Assembly: GCA_000510845.1 (NCBI GenBank)
Contig: AZOF01000001.1
Location: 129,379 to 176,148 of the forward strand
Length of the DNA: 46,770 bases
Direction of reading: 5' to 3'
From: an alpha proteobacterium SCGC AAA028-D10
GTDB taxonomy: Bacteria; Pseudomonadota; Alphaproteobacteria; Pelagibacterales; Pelagibacteraceae
The notes beneath the pieces were generated by a model. The model made no database searches and was not told the DNA's origin. It worked only from the letters and a program-made list of their open reading frames with translations. Made by a program: the position numbers and the translations under genes. The first letter of the stretch is position 1; the number at the start of each line of letters is the position of its first letter. Below, piece by piece: positions 17,249-26,478 of this stretch.

Positions 17249-17256
17249 GCTAAATT
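17228..17256 (+). promoter_or_regulatory. Predicted sigma70-type promoter of the iscR-suf operon
   Basis: TTGACT at 17228-17233 and TAAATT at 17251-17256 are separated by exactly 17 bp, with transcription expected near 17263 and a leader of about 20 nt before the ATG at 17283. The -35 box is part of the predicted IscR operator. It is the best promoter match I found in the window. Confidence 0.6.
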
Positions 17257-17282
17257 TATTGAAAATTAATCATTAATTTACA

Positions 17283-17753
17283 ATGAAACTAACAGCAAAA
17301 GGCAGATACGCTGTAATGGCGATGGCTGATCTTGCTACTTTTAATAAGCAGCAAAAACCAGTTAGTCTGAACGATATTTCAATGAGGCAGGGCATTTCCC
17401 TTTCTTTTTTAGAGCAGTTATTTTTAAAATTAAAAAAGAAAGAATTAGTTACAAGCGTTAGAGGAAATCTAGGAGGCTACAAACTTTCAAGAGATCCAAA
17501 TAAAATTTATCTCTCATCAGTTATTGAAGCAGTAAATGAAGATATAAAAACAACAAAATGCAAACTAAAATCAAAAAAAGGTTGTACAGGCAAAACAACT
17601 AAATGTGTCACACATAACCTTTGGGACGGTCTATCAAAACATATTAATAATTATTTTACATCCGTTACTTTACTAGATGTTTTAGAGAATAAAATTCCAA
17701 GAAATGTTCCATTTGAAAACTCAATAAATCAATCACAAGGAATGAATAGATGA
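17283..17753 (+). CDS. iscR: Rrf2-family Fe-S regulator IscR
   Basis: IscR senses Fe-S status through its own [2Fe-2S] cluster and controls Fe-S assembly genes. The 156-residue protein has the Rrf2 winged helix start MKLTAKGRYAVMAMADLA, a recognition region around ISLSFLEQLFLKLKK, and the cluster ligands C93, C101, C108 and H111. The spacing C-x7-C-x6-C-x2-H is wider than the C-x5-C-x5-C-x2-H of E. coli IscR by three residues. It opens the suf operon and overlaps the iscS-like start by 4 bp (ATGA). The palindrome at 17231-17241 in its promoter suggests autoregulation. The assignment to IscR rather than another Rrf2 member rests on ligands and context. Confidence 0.93.
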   Translation: MKLTAKGRYAVMAMADLATFNKQQKPVSLNDISMRQGISLSFLEQLFLKLKKKELVTSVRGNLGGYKLSRDPNKIYLSSVIEAVNEDIKTTKCKLKSKKGCTGKTTKCVTHNLWDGLSKHINNYFTSVTLLDVLENKIPRNVPFENSINQSQGMNR

Positions 17754-18886
17754 TTTATTTTGATTATAATGCCACAGCACCATTACATAAGAATGTAATT
17801 AAAAAAATCCAAAGTTTAAAATTTGAAGAATTCGGCAATCCTTCTTCAGTTCATAAAATCGGTAGAAATTCTAAAAAAATTGTCGAAGAAGTTAGAAGAA
17901 ATATTTTGTCTATTTTAAAAGCAAAAAATTATGAACTTATTTTTACAAGTGGAGCTACAGAATCTAACAATTTAGCTATTAAAGGGTTTATAAAAAAAAA
18001 TAATATTAAAACTATTTACTCGCTTGAGACAGAGCATGCATCAGTCATTGATGTTGTTAAAAATTTAGAAATTGAAAAAAAATTCTTTAAAATAAATTCA
18101 AATGGGACAGTTAATTTAAAAGAAATTGAAGAGAAATTATCAAAACAAACAAATCCATTTTTAGTTAGCATTATGTTTGCGAATAATGAGTCTGGAATTA
18201 TTCATCCTATTAAAGAAATATCAAAAATTGTTAAAAAATATAAAGGGATTATTCATTGTGATGGTGTTCAAAGTCTTGGTAAAATTGAAATAGATTTAGA
18301 CAATATTGATGTAGACTTATTTTCAATTTCTTCTCATAAAATTGGCGGACCTACAGGAATCGGTGCTTTATTAATTAATAATAGAAACAATATAACTCCA
18401 GAAATTATAGGGGGTGGCCAAGAAAAAAATTTAAGATCTGGAACGGAAAACTTTCTTGGAATTTTAGGTTTTGGTGAGGCTATCAATGAAGTTAATAATT
18501 TAACTAAAATTTGTAATTCAGAAATTAAAAATAATAGAGATTTATTAGAGATAAATTTAAAAAAACTATCGAATGAAATTAAAATTTTTGGAGAAGATAC
18601 CGATAGATTGGGAAATACTTGTTATTTTGCTTATCCTTCAATGACGAGTGAAAACCAAGTTATTGCCCTAGATCAAAAAGGAATTTGCGTAAGTTCAGGA
18701 GCCGCTTGTTCATCTGGAAAAGTTGAACCTTCCCATGTTTTAAAAGCAATGAAGGTAGATGATAAATATATTCATTCAGCAATTCGAGTGAGCTTAGGTT
18801 GGGATTCAACAAAAGAGCAAATTGAAACTTTTTTTAGTGTTTGGAAGTCAGATTGTTTTAAAAATGGAGCTTTAAATGTCAGATAA
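17750..18886 (+). CDS. iscS: Cysteine desulfurase, NifS/IscS type
   Basis: This PLP enzyme removes sulfur from cysteine as an enzyme-bound persulfide. In 378 residues it shows the N-terminal [10 protein letters not shown], the ATESNN motif at 69-74, the PLP lysine K197 in [16 protein letters not shown] at 229-234 and the catalytic cysteine C320 in [17 protein letters not shown], a mobile-loop form typical of group I (IscS/NifS) enzymes. It is a little shorter than E. coli IscS (404). A second desulfurase of group II (SufS) is encoded four genes downstream in the same operon. It overlaps iscR by 4 bp and sufB by 11 bp. Confidence 0.93.
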   Translation: MIYFDYNATAPLHKNVIKKIQSLKFEEFGNPSSVHKIGRNSKKIVEEVRRNILSILKAKNYELIFTSGATESNNLAIKGFIKKNNIKTIYSLETEHASVIDVVKNLEIEKKFFKINSNGTVNLKEIEEKLSKQTNPFLVSIMFANNESGIIHPIKEISKIVKKYKGIIHCDGVQSLGKIEIDLDNIDVDLFSISSHKIGGPTGIGALLINNRNNITPEIIGGGQEKNLRSGTENFLGILGFGEAINEVNNLTKICNSEIKNNRDLLEINLKKLSNEIKIFGEDTDRLGNTCYFAYPSMTSENQVIALDQKGICVSSGAACSSGKVEPSHVLKAMKVDDKYIHSAIRVSLGWDSTKEQIETFFSVWKSDCFKNGALNVR

Positions 18887-20318
18887 TTTAATCCAAGAGC
18901 AAATTAAGCAGGACTATGCTTATGGATTTATAACCGATGTTGAATCGGTAAGAGCTCCAAAGGGACTTAATAAAGAAGTTATTCAGTTTATTTCTAAACA
19001 AAAGAAGGAGCCGCAATGGTTGCTTGAGTGGAGATTAAAAGCATTTGAGAGATTACAATCAATGACAGAACCAAACTGGCAAAAACCTCAGTATCCTAAA
19101 ATTGATTATCAGGCTTTATATTATTACTCAGCTCCAAAAGGTTTTAAAGAAGGACCAAAGTCATTAGATGAAATTGATCCTGAAATTAAAAAGACTTATG
19201 AAAAATTAGGAATTCCTCTTAATGAACAAAAAAGATTAGCTGGAGTTGCAGTAGATGCCGTATTTGACTCTGTTTCCGTTGCAACAACGTTTAAAAAGAA
19301 ATTAGAAGATATTGGTATTATTTTCTGTTCAATTTCTGAAGCGGTACAAAAACATCCAGATCTTGTTAAAAAATATTTAGGCTCAGTCATTCCCTTAACA
19401 GATCATTACTTTGCAACTTTAAATTCAGCAGTATTTACAGACGGTTCATTTGTTTACATTCCAGAAGGTGTTAGATGTCCAATGGAACTTTCTACATACT
19501 TTAGAATTAATGCATCAAACACAGGTCAGTTTGAAAGAACTTTAATTATTGCAGATAAAGGTAGTTACGTAAGTTATTTAGAAGGCTGTACGGCACCGAT
19601 GAGAGATGAAAATCAACTTCATGCAGCAAACGTTGAGTTAGTAGCACTAGACGATGCTGAGATTAAATATTCAACAGTTCAAAACTGGTATCCAGGAGAT
19701 AAAGAAGGAAAAGGTGGAATTTATAACTTTGTAACAAAAAGAGGAATTTGTAAGGGGAAAAATTCTAAAATTTCTTGGACACAAGTTGAAACAGGCTCAG
19801 CCATCACTTGGAAATATCCAAGCTGTATTTTACAGGGTGATAACTCATCTGGTGAATTTTATTCAATTGCAATTACAAATAATTATCAAAAAGCAGATAC
19901 AGGAACTAAAATGATTCACCTTGGCAAAAATACAAAGAGTAGAATTATTTCAAAGGGAATTTCTGCAGGTCATGCTGATAATACTTATAGAGGCCTTGTA
20001 AGTATTCATTCAAAAGCAAGTAACGCAAAAAATTATACTCAGTGCGATTCATTATTAGTTGGAAATTTATGTGGCGCGCACACGGTTCCTTATATTGATA
20101 ATAAAAATTCTACATCAACAACAGAGCATGAGGCAACTACATCTAAGATTAGTGAAGAGCAATTATTTTACTGTAAGCAAAGAGGTTTAAATCAAGAAGA
20201 AGCCGTAAGTTTAATCGTAAATGGTTTTTGTAAAGAAGTACTACAACAACTACCTATGGAATTTGCCGTAGAGGCACAAAAATTAGTTAGCATCAGCTTA
20301 GAAGGGAGTGTTGGTTAA
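18876..20318 (+). CDS. sufB: Fe-S cluster assembly scaffold SufB
   Basis: SufB is the core scaffold of the SufBCD complex, which assembles Fe-S clusters using ATP turnover by SufC. The 480 residues match SufB rather than Suf[13 protein letters not shown] at the start, the long central beta-helix with [11 protein letters not shown], and the C-terminal [12 protein letters not shown] with C399 corresponding to the conserved cluster/sulfur-accepting cysteine of E. coli (C405), followed by [15 protein letters not shown]. It overlaps iscS by 11 bp and touches sufC through a shared base (TAATG). The annotation is certain. Confidence 0.98.
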   Translation: MSDNLIQEQIKQDYAYGFITDVESVRAPKGLNKEVIQFISKQKKEPQWLLEWRLKAFERLQSMTEPNWQKPQYPKIDYQALYYYSAPKGFKEGPKSLDEIDPEIKKTYEKLGIPLNEQKRLAGVAVDAVFDSVSVATTFKKKLEDIGIIFCSISEAVQKHPDLVKKYLGSVIPLTDHYFATLNSAVFTDGSFVYIPEGVRCPMELSTYFRINASNTGQFERTLIIADKGSYVSYLEGCTAPMRDENQLHAANVELVALDDAEIKYSTVQNWYPGDKEGKGGIYNFVTKRGICKGKNSKISWTQVETGSAITWKYPSCILQGDNSSGEFYSIAITNNYQKADTGTKMIHLGKNTKSRIISKGISAGHADNTYRGLVSIHSKASNAKNYTQCDSLLVGNLCGAHTVPYIDNKNSTSTTEHEATTSKISEEQLFYCKQRGLNQEEAVSLIVNGFCKEVLQQLPMEFAVEAQKLVSISLEGSVG

Positions 20319-21061
20319 TGTTAAGTATTGAAAAATTAAATGTAAGTGTAGGCGATAAAAAAATCTTAGAAGATTTTAATCTTAAGATTGGTAAAGGCGA
20401 AGTACATGCCATTATGGGGCCGAATGGATCTGGAAAAAGCACACTTTCATACGTATTAGCCGGTAAAGATGGTTATGAAGTTGATGGAAAGATTATGTTT
20501 AAAAATGAAAACATCATTGAACTTCCAGCCGATGAAAGAGCACAGAAGGGAATATTTTTAGCATTCCAGTACCCAATAGAAATCCCAGGGGTATTTATGA
20601 ATAATTTTTTAAAAACATCTCTAAATGCAGTTAAAAAAGCAAAGGGTCAAAAAGAAGTAGATGTAGTAGAATTTTTATCTCTTGTTAAACAGCACGCTAA
20701 AAAACTTGGAATTAAAGATGAGCAATTAGGCAGAGCTTTAAACGTTGGTTTCTCAGGTGGAGAAAAAAAACGTAATGAAGTTTTACAAATGTCATTGTTA
20801 GAACCAGATCTTGCAATTTTAGATGAAACAGATTCAGGACTAGATATTGATGCACTTAAAGTTGTTGCAGATGGAGTGAATGCTTTAAGATCACCTAATA
20901 GATCTTTCTTAATTATTACTCACTATCAAAGATTATTAGATTATATCAAACCAGATTACGTTCACGTAATGGTGAATGGTACTATTGTTAAAACGGGCTG
21001 TTCTAAACTTGCACAAGAGCTTGATAAGATTGGTTACAAGGAATTTCAAAAAGCAATCTAA
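20318..21061 (+). CDS. sufC: Fe-S cluster assembly ATPase SufC
   Basis: SufC is the ABC-type ATPase driving the SufBCD scaffold; it is soluble and not a transporter. In 247 residues the Walker A motif is GPNGSGKST at 34-42, the ABC signature SGGEKKR at 146-152, Walker B LAILDE at 165-170 and the switch histidine in IITHYQR near 202. The AFQYPIEIPGV Q-loop segment and SGGEKKRNE are specific for SufC. It overlaps sufB by 1 bp and is followed after 5 bp by sufD. Confidence 0.98.
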   Translation: MLSIEKLNVSVGDKKILEDFNLKIGKGEVHAIMGPNGSGKSTLSYVLAGKDGYEVDGKIMFKNENIIELPADERAQKGIFLAFQYPIEIPGVFMNNFLKTSLNAVKKAKGQKEVDVVEFLSLVKQHAKKLGIKDEQLGRALNVGFSGGEKKRNEVLQMSLLEPDLAILDETDSGLDIDALKVVADGVNALRSPNRSFLIITHYQRLLDYIKPDYVHVMVNGTIVKTGCSKLAQELDKIGYKEFQKAI

Positions 21062-21066
21062 CCAAC

Positions 21067-22290
21067 ATGAACACTATTACTGACATTAAAGAGGTAAGCG
21101 AATTAAGAGCGCTTAGTTTAAATCTTTTTAATAAACATGGTTATCCAACTAAAAGAGATGAGGATTGGAAGCAGTCGCCATTAAATAATTTTTTACAAGA
21201 TAATAAGCAACTTGAAATTTACAAAACTAATAACGATTCTATTAATGAAGAAGTTTTTGAAAACTTTAAACATAATAAAATTATTATAGTAAACGGATTA
21301 GTTCAAAAAACAGATTTTATTGGAAAAGATAAAGATAAATTAATCATCACTACAATTAATGAATATTATAAAAAAAATAATAAGCATCTATCAAAATTAT
21401 TCAGTAATAAAAAAAATCCACTTGTTGCTGCAAATAACGCTTTAGCAACATCTGGTTTATATTTGGAAATTAAAGATAATTTAGATTTACCAATTATTAT
21501 TTATCATCAATACAATTCAAAGATTGATCAAAAACAATTGCATCAAAAAAATTACATTTTAATAAATAAAAATTCAAAAGCTTCAGTTTTTGAAAAATTT
21601 ACAAATGAAAACAAAAAAACATTTATTAGCATCAACACAAATATTGATGTTGAACAAAATTCGCATATTAAAAATTACATTCTTAATACTAATAATACTG
21701 AAAATTGTATTTACAGGTTTAAGAAAGTTAATATTGCAGCAAGCGCAAATTATGAAAGTTTTATATTCTCTAATATTGTTAAAACAATTAGAGATGAAGT
21801 TGAGATCAATCTAAATCAGTCTTTAGCTGAATGTTATTTATACTACACGCAGTTCTTAAAAAATAATGAAGATCATGAAATTAAAGTTAAAATTAATCAC
21901 TTAGCTGAAAATACTCAAAGCTATCAGTTTTCAAAAAGCATTATTGATGGAACTGCCAAAGGGGTTTATCAGGGTAAAATATTTGTCGATCAAATAGCTC
22001 AAAAGACCAATGGTTATCAGTTAATTAAAAGCGTTCTTTTGTCTGATCAGTGCACATTTCATTCAAAACCTGAACTTGAAATTTATGCTGATGATGTAAA
22101 ATGTAGCCACGGTTCATCATCTACATCGTTAAATAAAGATGAGTTATTTTATTTGATGGCAAGAGGTATTCCAGAAGTCCAAGCTAAAAGATTAATCGTT
22201 CAAGGCTTCTTATCTGAGGTAGTTGAAAAAATTTCAGATGAAAACTTTAAGAATTATTTCCTAAAAAAAACTGAAGATATGTTGTCATGA
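21067..22290 (+). CDS. sufD: Fe-S cluster assembly protein SufD
   Basis: SufD pairs with SufB on the SufC2 platform and supports iron entry into the scaffold. The 407-residue protein has the poorly conserved N-terminal helical region with RDEDWKQSPL, a beta-helix core, and the diagnostic C-terminal segment KCSHGSSSTSLNKDELFYLMARGI, in which the histidine after Cys-Ser corresponds to the functionally important H360 of E. coli SufD. The N-terminal half is strongly diverged and Asn/Lys rich. It overlaps sufS by 4 bp (ATGA). Confidence 0.95.
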   Translation: MNTITDIKEVSELRALSLNLFNKHGYPTKRDEDWKQSPLNNFLQDNKQLEIYKTNNDSINEEVFENFKHNKIIIVNGLVQKTDFIGKDKDKLIITTINEYYKKNNKHLSKLFSNKKNPLVAANNALATSGLYLEIKDNLDLPIIIYHQYNSKIDQKQLHQKNYILINKNSKASVFEKFTNENKKTFISINTNIDVEQNSHIKNYILNTNNTENCIYRFKKVNIAASANYESFIFSNIVKTIRDEVEINLNQSLAECYLYYTQFLKNNEDHEIKVKINHLAENTQSYQFSKSIIDGTAKGVYQGKIFVDQIAQKTNGYQLIKSVLLSDQCTFHSKPELEIYADDVKCSHGSSSTSLNKDELFYLMARGIPEVQAKRLIVQGFLSEVVEKISDENFKNYFLKKTEDMLS

Positions 22291-23489
22291 ATTTAAAGGA
22301 TATTAAAAGTCAATTTCCAATATTTAAATTTAATAAAAATTTAATTTATTTTGATACTGCAAATTCAGCGCAAAAACCCATTCAGGTTATTGATGCATTA
22401 GAGGATTTTTATAAAAACCATTACGCAAATATTGGCAGAGCCGTTTATGGTCTTGCAGCAAGAGCAACTGCAGACTTTGAAAGCACTAGAGAGACAATTA
22501 AAGAATTTGTTAATGGTACAGAAGGTGAGATCGTTTTTACTAAAAATTCAACAGAATCATTGAACTTAGTAGCTCATTGTTTTGGTAAATTTTTAAAAGA
22601 AGGTGATGAGATCATATTAACTGAGGCTGAGCATCATTCTAATTATGTGCCTTGGCATTTTTTAAGAAAAAAAAAGGTAAATATAAAATTTATTCCAATC
22701 AATGAAGATGGAGAAGTAGAGGTTAATAAATTAACTTCACTAATTACTAATAAGACAAAAATTATTAGCGTTATTCACATATCCAATGTTACAGGCCTTA
22801 CAACCGATCTTAAAAAAATAATTTCAATTGCCAAAGCTAAAAAGATATCCGTTTGTATCGACGGTACACAAGCAGTTGCGCACAGCCATGTAGATCTTAA
22901 AGATTTAGATTGCGATTTTTATGCATTCTCAAGTCATAAAATTTACGGACCCACAGGCGTTGGGATTTTATACATGAAGAATAAATGGATTGAACAATTT
23001 GAACCATTCAATGGTGGAGGCGGGATGATTCAAAATGTTGATACTAAAAATATAACTTATGCGTCTGGTGTTAGTAAATTTGAAGCTGGATCTTTAGCTT
23101 CTGCAGAAGTAATTGCTCTAAAACAAGCAGTTAAATTTGTTAAAGATATAAAAGTTAAAAATATTATAAGTCATGAACAAAGTTTAGCTTCATATGCTCT
23201 AGAGAAAATTAGTAAATTTAACGATGTAGAATTTGTCGGCCGCCCTTCAAATAAAGGAAGCGTATTTTCATTTAATATTAAAGGTGTTCACGCTCATGAT
23301 GCTTCAACAGTTTTTGATGAAGATAATATTGCGGTAAGAGCAGGACATCACTGTTGTCAAATTCTTCATAAAAAGATGAAAATCGGATCATCCCTAAGAA
23401 TGTCTTTTGGTGTTTATAATAACAAGCAAGACATTGATGCCATATGTGAGAGCATCAAGAAGTGTAAAAAAATATTTAAATTAAAATAA
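22287..23489 (+). CDS. sufS: Cysteine desulfurase SufS (group II)
   Basis: SufS supplies persulfide sulfur to the SUF scaffold. The 400-residue protein shows YFDTANSAQKP, the TEAEHHSN motif (112-119), the PLP lysine K218 in SSHKIYGPTG, and the catalytic cysteine C356 in RAGHHCC. A second cysteine (C357) directly follows where most SufS enzymes have Ala, and the usual Gln-Pro after it is Gln-Ile. The usual FEAGTPN motif is FEAGSLA. These deviations could affect the loop around the active cysteine or the docking of the sulfur acceptor. It overlaps sufD by 4 bp and shares one base with the sufU start. Confidence 0.95.
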   Translation: MNLKDIKSQFPIFKFNKNLIYFDTANSAQKPIQVIDALEDFYKNHYANIGRAVYGLAARATADFESTRETIKEFVNGTEGEIVFTKNSTESLNLVAHCFGKFLKEGDEIILTEAEHHSNYVPWHFLRKKKVNIKFIPINEDGEVEVNKLTSLITNKTKIISVIHISNVTGLTTDLKKIISIAKAKKISVCIDGTQAVAHSHVDLKDLDCDFYAFSSHKIYGPTGVGILYMKNKWIEQFEPFNGGGGMIQNVDTKNITYASGVSKFEAGSLASAEVIALKQAVKFVKDIKVKNIISHEQSLASYALEKISKFNDVEFVGRPSNKGSVFSFNIKGVHAHDASTVFDEDNIAVRAGHHCCQILHKKMKIGSSLRMSFGVYNNKQDIDAICESIKKCKKIFKLK

Positions 23490-23959
23490 TGGATTTAACA
23501 GAACTTTATCATGACTTGATATTAGACCATGGTAAAAAGCCGAGAAACTTTGGTAAATGTAATAAATTTAATCATGATGCAGAAGGGCACAATCCTTTAT
23601 GTGGAGACAATATTCATGTGTATTTAATTTTAGATACTGACAAAAAAGTAAAAGATATTTCATTTGAAGGATCAGGTTGCGCCATATCAGTAGCATCTTC
23701 TTCTATTATGACTGAAATTGTTAAAGGTAAATCTGAAAAACAAGCTCGTGAATTATTAAATGCATTTTTTAAAATGATTAAAGAAGGACAGGAAATAAAA
23801 AAAGCAGGCTTATCCGAAGATGAACATATTAAATTTTCATCACTTGCAGGAGTTGGTAGATTTCCAATGAGAGTAAAATGTGCAACTTTATCTTGGCATA
23901 CTTTAAAAGCAGCATTAGATGATGAAAAAAAACCAATTAATTCAGAAATAATTGACTAA
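23489..23959 (+). CDS. sufU: SUF system sulfur acceptor/scaffold SufU (IscU/NifU N-terminal family)
   Basis: The 156-residue protein has the IscU fold: LYHDLILDHGKKPRNFG at the N-terminus, ligands C38 and D40 (NPLCGDN), C64 (GSGCAIS) and C131 (KCATLSW). The insertion of about 20 residues before the last cysteine and the absence of the LPPVK motif mark it as SufU rather than IscU. In Gram-positives SufU is a zinc protein that accepts sulfur from SufS, replacing SufE; no sufE is seen in this operon, so the same role is plausible. It shares one base with both neighbouring genes. Confidence 0.93.
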   Translation: MDLTELYHDLILDHGKKPRNFGKCNKFNHDAEGHNPLCGDNIHVYLILDTDKKVKDISFEGSGCAISVASSSIMTEIVKGKSEKQARELLNAFFKMIKEGQEIKKAGLSEDEHIKFSSLAGVGRFPMRVKCATLSWHTLKAALDDEKKPINSEIID

Positions 23960-24264
23960 TGGATAATTCTCAAAAAATTGACGAAATAAAAGATAAATTA
24001 AAGACCATCTTTGATCCTGAAATACCCGTTGATATTTATGAGTTAGGTCTTATTTATGATGTAAGGCTTAAGGATAAGAATTGCGAAATCGACATGACGC
24101 TGACTTCTCCAAATTGCCCTGAAGCTCAAAGTATTCCTAATAATGTTAGGAAAGCTGTTGAAAGTTTAGGACATTACGATGAAGTGGTGGTTCGAATTGT
24201 TTGGGATCCGCCGTGGGATAAGAGTAAAATGTCGGAAGTTGCAAAACTAGCTTTAAACGTATGA
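23959..24264 (+). CDS. sufT: SufT-like MIP18/DUF59 protein
   Basis: A 101-residue MIP18 (DUF59) domain protein with DPEIPVDIYELGLIYDV (19-35) and the DMTLTSPNCPEAQS motif containing the conserved C53. Homologues (SufT in bacteria, CIA2/MIP18 in eukaryotes) help mature Fe-S proteins, especially under high demand. The gene lies in the suf operon between sufU and sufA, with a 1-bp overlap upstream and a 4-bp overlap (ATGA) downstream. The family is certain; its precise step is not established by the sequence. Confidence 0.93.
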   Translation: MDNSQKIDEIKDKLKTIFDPEIPVDIYELGLIYDVRLKDKNCEIDMTLTSPNCPEAQSIPNNVRKAVESLGHYDEVVVRIVWDPPWDKSKMSEVAKLALNV

Positions 24265-24596
24265 CAAAACAATTAATTACAATTTCAGATAACGCTGCAA
24301 AGCGTATTAAAGAAATTCTAAGCAACGCTGAGAGCGGCGTTAAAGGCGTTCGTGTTTCTGTAAAATCTGGAGGATGTGCTGGGATGGAATATGAGATGAC
24401 TTATCTTAAAGAAACTATTCCAAATGATGAAGTGGTTAAAGATAATAACGTTGAAGTATTTATTGATCCAAAAGCGATTATGTATTTGCTTGGAACTAAG
24501 ATGGATTACAAAGAAGATAAATTCTCATCTTCTTTTGTATTTAATAATCCTAATGAAACTGAACGTTGTGGCTGCGGAGAATCTTTTAAAATTTAA
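24261..24596 (+). CDS. sufA: A-type Fe-S carrier protein (SufA/IscA/ErpA family)
   Basis: This 111-residue A-type carrier transfers Fe-S clusters to apoproteins. The three ligands are present: C39 in SGGCAGM, and C103 and C105 in the terminal ERCGCGESF. It starts with an ATG overlapping the sufT stop and is the last gene of the operon. Its last 11 bp overlap the convergent nadK. Discrimination among SufA, IscA and ErpA needs phylogeny, so the symbol follows operon context. Confidence 0.92.
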   Translation: MTKQLITISDNAAKRIKEILSNAESGVKGVRVSVKSGGCAGMEYEMTYLKETIPNDEVVKDNNVEVFIDPKAIMYLLGTKMDYKEDKFSSSFVFNNPNETERCGCGESFKI

Positions 24597-25359
24597 ATTG
24601 TTCGGCTAAGTTTCTCTCTTTTAGTCCAAATTTTTTATCGTACAACAGTCTAAAAGTTTTATTTTTATTTAAATAAATATTCACATTTAAAACATGACGA
24701 AATTCAACATTGTCGGCAACAACGCTCACTGGCCTTTTTTTAGGATCTAAATTTTTAATAGAAACTTTTGAGTTATTGTGGATACTAGCACCACGCCATC
24801 CTCTCGGTTTAAAAGGAGATATAGGTGTAACTGCAAGTAGATTAGATTCTAAATCTAATACAGGACCACGCGCTGATAGATTATATGCAGTACTTCCTGC
24901 GGGTGTTGCAACAAGGGTACCGTCACAAATAATTTCTTTCATTCTAACTTTGTTATCAATCTTAATTTCAAGCTTTGCAGCCTGTCGGGTTTCTCTAAAA
25001 ACAGACACTTCATTTACAGCAATGGCTGTTTTAATTTTACCATTCTTGTTCTTTGCATACATTTCAAGCGGATGAAGTTCTGCAATATTAGCTTTGTTAA
25101 TTTTGTTAATTAGATCTTTTTCATCGAATTTATTTAATAAAAAACCACGATTACCTTTATTCATTCCATAGAAAGGAATTTTGTATTTTTGATATTTTTT
25201 AAGTGAAGCAAGCATAAAACCATCACCACCAAGTACAATGAATACATCCGAATCATTGATTGAATAATTTTTATACTTTTTAATAATAGATCTTTTTGAA
25301 GCCTGTGCGTTTGGACTTGAGTCCGCAATTACGTGAATTTTATTATACGATCTATGCAT
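24586..25359 (-). CDS. nadK: NAD kinase
   Basis: NadK phosphorylates NAD to NADP. The 257 residues contain the GGDG nucleotide motif at 44-47 (IVLGGDGFML), the conserved NEVSVFRE segment, and the glycine-rich CDGTLVATPAGSTAYNLSARGP region that binds NAD. Length and motifs are those of the small alphaproteobacterial enzymes. It overlaps the 3' end of sufA by 11 bp and is divergent from zapE with 36 bp between them. A 121-codon antisense reading frame inside it has no family features. Confidence 0.96.
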   Translation of the reverse strand: MHRSYNKIHVIADSSPNAQASKRSIIKKYKNYSINDSDVFIVLGGDGFMLASLKKYQKYKIPFYGMNKGNRGFLLNKFDEKDLINKINKANIAELHPLEMYAKNKNGKIKTAIAVNEVSVFRETRQAAKLEIKIDNKVRMKEIICDGTLVATPAGSTAYNLSARGPVLDLESNLLAVTPISPFKPRGWRGASIHNNSKVSIKNLDPKKRPVSVVADNVEFRHVLNVNIYLNKNKTFRLLYDKKFGLKERNLAEQFKF

Positions 25360-25395
25360 TTGTGAAAAATTTAAAATCCTTTAATAACTAAGCTA

Positions 25396-26451
25396 ATGTA
25401 CCACTTAAATATTACTGAGGCATTTAAAAAATATACTAAGAAACATAGCCTTCAAAAAAACATTAATCAGGAAGATTTAATTAAAACTTTAGACACTTTA
25501 ACGGAGCAATTAAAACCATCATTTTTAAAGTCTGTCACTGGTATTTTTTCAAGTAAAAAACCTAAGGGATTTTATCTTTACGGCGATGTAGGCGCTGGAA
25601 AGACCATGATTGTTAATTTCTTTTTAGAATATTTAAATCATCCAAGAGTACTAAAGACTCATTTTAATAAGTTTATGGTGGATATTCACAATAAACTTCA
25701 TAAGTTAAAAAATGAAAGCAATCCCTTATCTAAAATTGTTAAAACTTTTAAAAAAGATTTCGACGTTATTTTCTTCGATGAATTTCAAATAACCAACATT
25801 GCAGATGCTATGATCCTTGGAAAATTATTAGAACAATTCTTTTCTAATAACATTTTCATAATTACTACATCTAACGTTAAACCTGATGATTTGTATTTAG
25901 GCGGATTACAGAGAGATCAATTTCTCCCGTACATTGAAAATATTAAAGACAGCACTTTAATTTACTCATTAAATTCAGGAAAAGATTACCGCGAACTTTA
26001 TTTAAATAAACAAAATAGGTTTTTCATTGTTAAGGACCCACAAACCAAAAAAAACTTTAACCAAGTATTGTTTAACGTCTTAAGTGGCAAACAATTTGCA
26101 ACAAAAGAAATAGAAATAAAGGGGAGAAAATTAATTATTGATAATTATGTCTCAGGAATTGCAAAGTTTAATTTTAAAGATTTGTGCTTTCAAACTTATG
26201 GTTCAGAAGATTACATAGAGATTTGCAAAATTACCAAAATCTTCTTCATTGAAAATATTCCAAATTTTAATGATGAACTAATTAATGAACAGTATCGATT
26301 TATAAATCTAATCGATATTATTTATGACAATCAATTAAGTTTAGTTGCAACTGCAACAGTTCCAATTAATCAACTCACTAGCAGTGTGAAACTTCAAAAA
26401 GTATTTCAAAGAACCCTAAGTCGATTAAATGAACTAACTAGAAGTAATTAG
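25396..26451 (+). CDS. zapE: Cell division AFG1-like ATPase ZapE
   Basis: ZapE is an AFG1/LACE1 family P-loop ATPase that, in E. coli, joins the Z-ring during division and low-oxygen growth. In 351 residues: Walker A GDVGAGKT at 63-70 within YLYGDVGAGKTM, THFNKFMVDIH, Walker B VIFFDEFQI, sensor-like TTSNVKPDDLY, and the YRFINLIDIIYDN segment near the C-terminus. The order of motifs is diagnostic of the family. Divergent from nadK; 27 bp before the EamA transporter gene, with which it may form a short operon. Confidence 0.93.
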   Translation: MYHLNITEAFKKYTKKHSLQKNINQEDLIKTLDTLTEQLKPSFLKSVTGIFSSKKPKGFYLYGDVGAGKTMIVNFFLEYLNHPRVLKTHFNKFMVDIHNKLHKLKNESNPLSKIVKTFKKDFDVIFFDEFQITNIADAMILGKLLEQFFSNNIFIITTSNVKPDDLYLGGLQRDQFLPYIENIKDSTLIYSLNSGKDYRELYLNKQNRFFIVKDPQTKKNFNQVLFNVLSGKQFATKEIEIKGRKLIIDNYVSGIAKFNFKDLCFQTYGSEDYIEICKITKIFFIENIPNFNDELINEQYRFINLIDIIYDNQLSLVATATVPINQLTSSVKLQKVFQRTLSRLNELTRSN

Positions 26452-26478
26452 ATAATAATTTAAAAGAAATTTACATTA

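Noticed and set aside
17750..23489. Two desulfurase genes as a tandem duplication
   Set aside because: They belong to different groups with different active-site loops and surroundings, so they are not recent copies.
24710..25075. 121-codon plus-strand frame opposite nadK
   Set aside because: It is antisense to a strongly supported gene and has no recognisable domain; its composition mirrors nadK.
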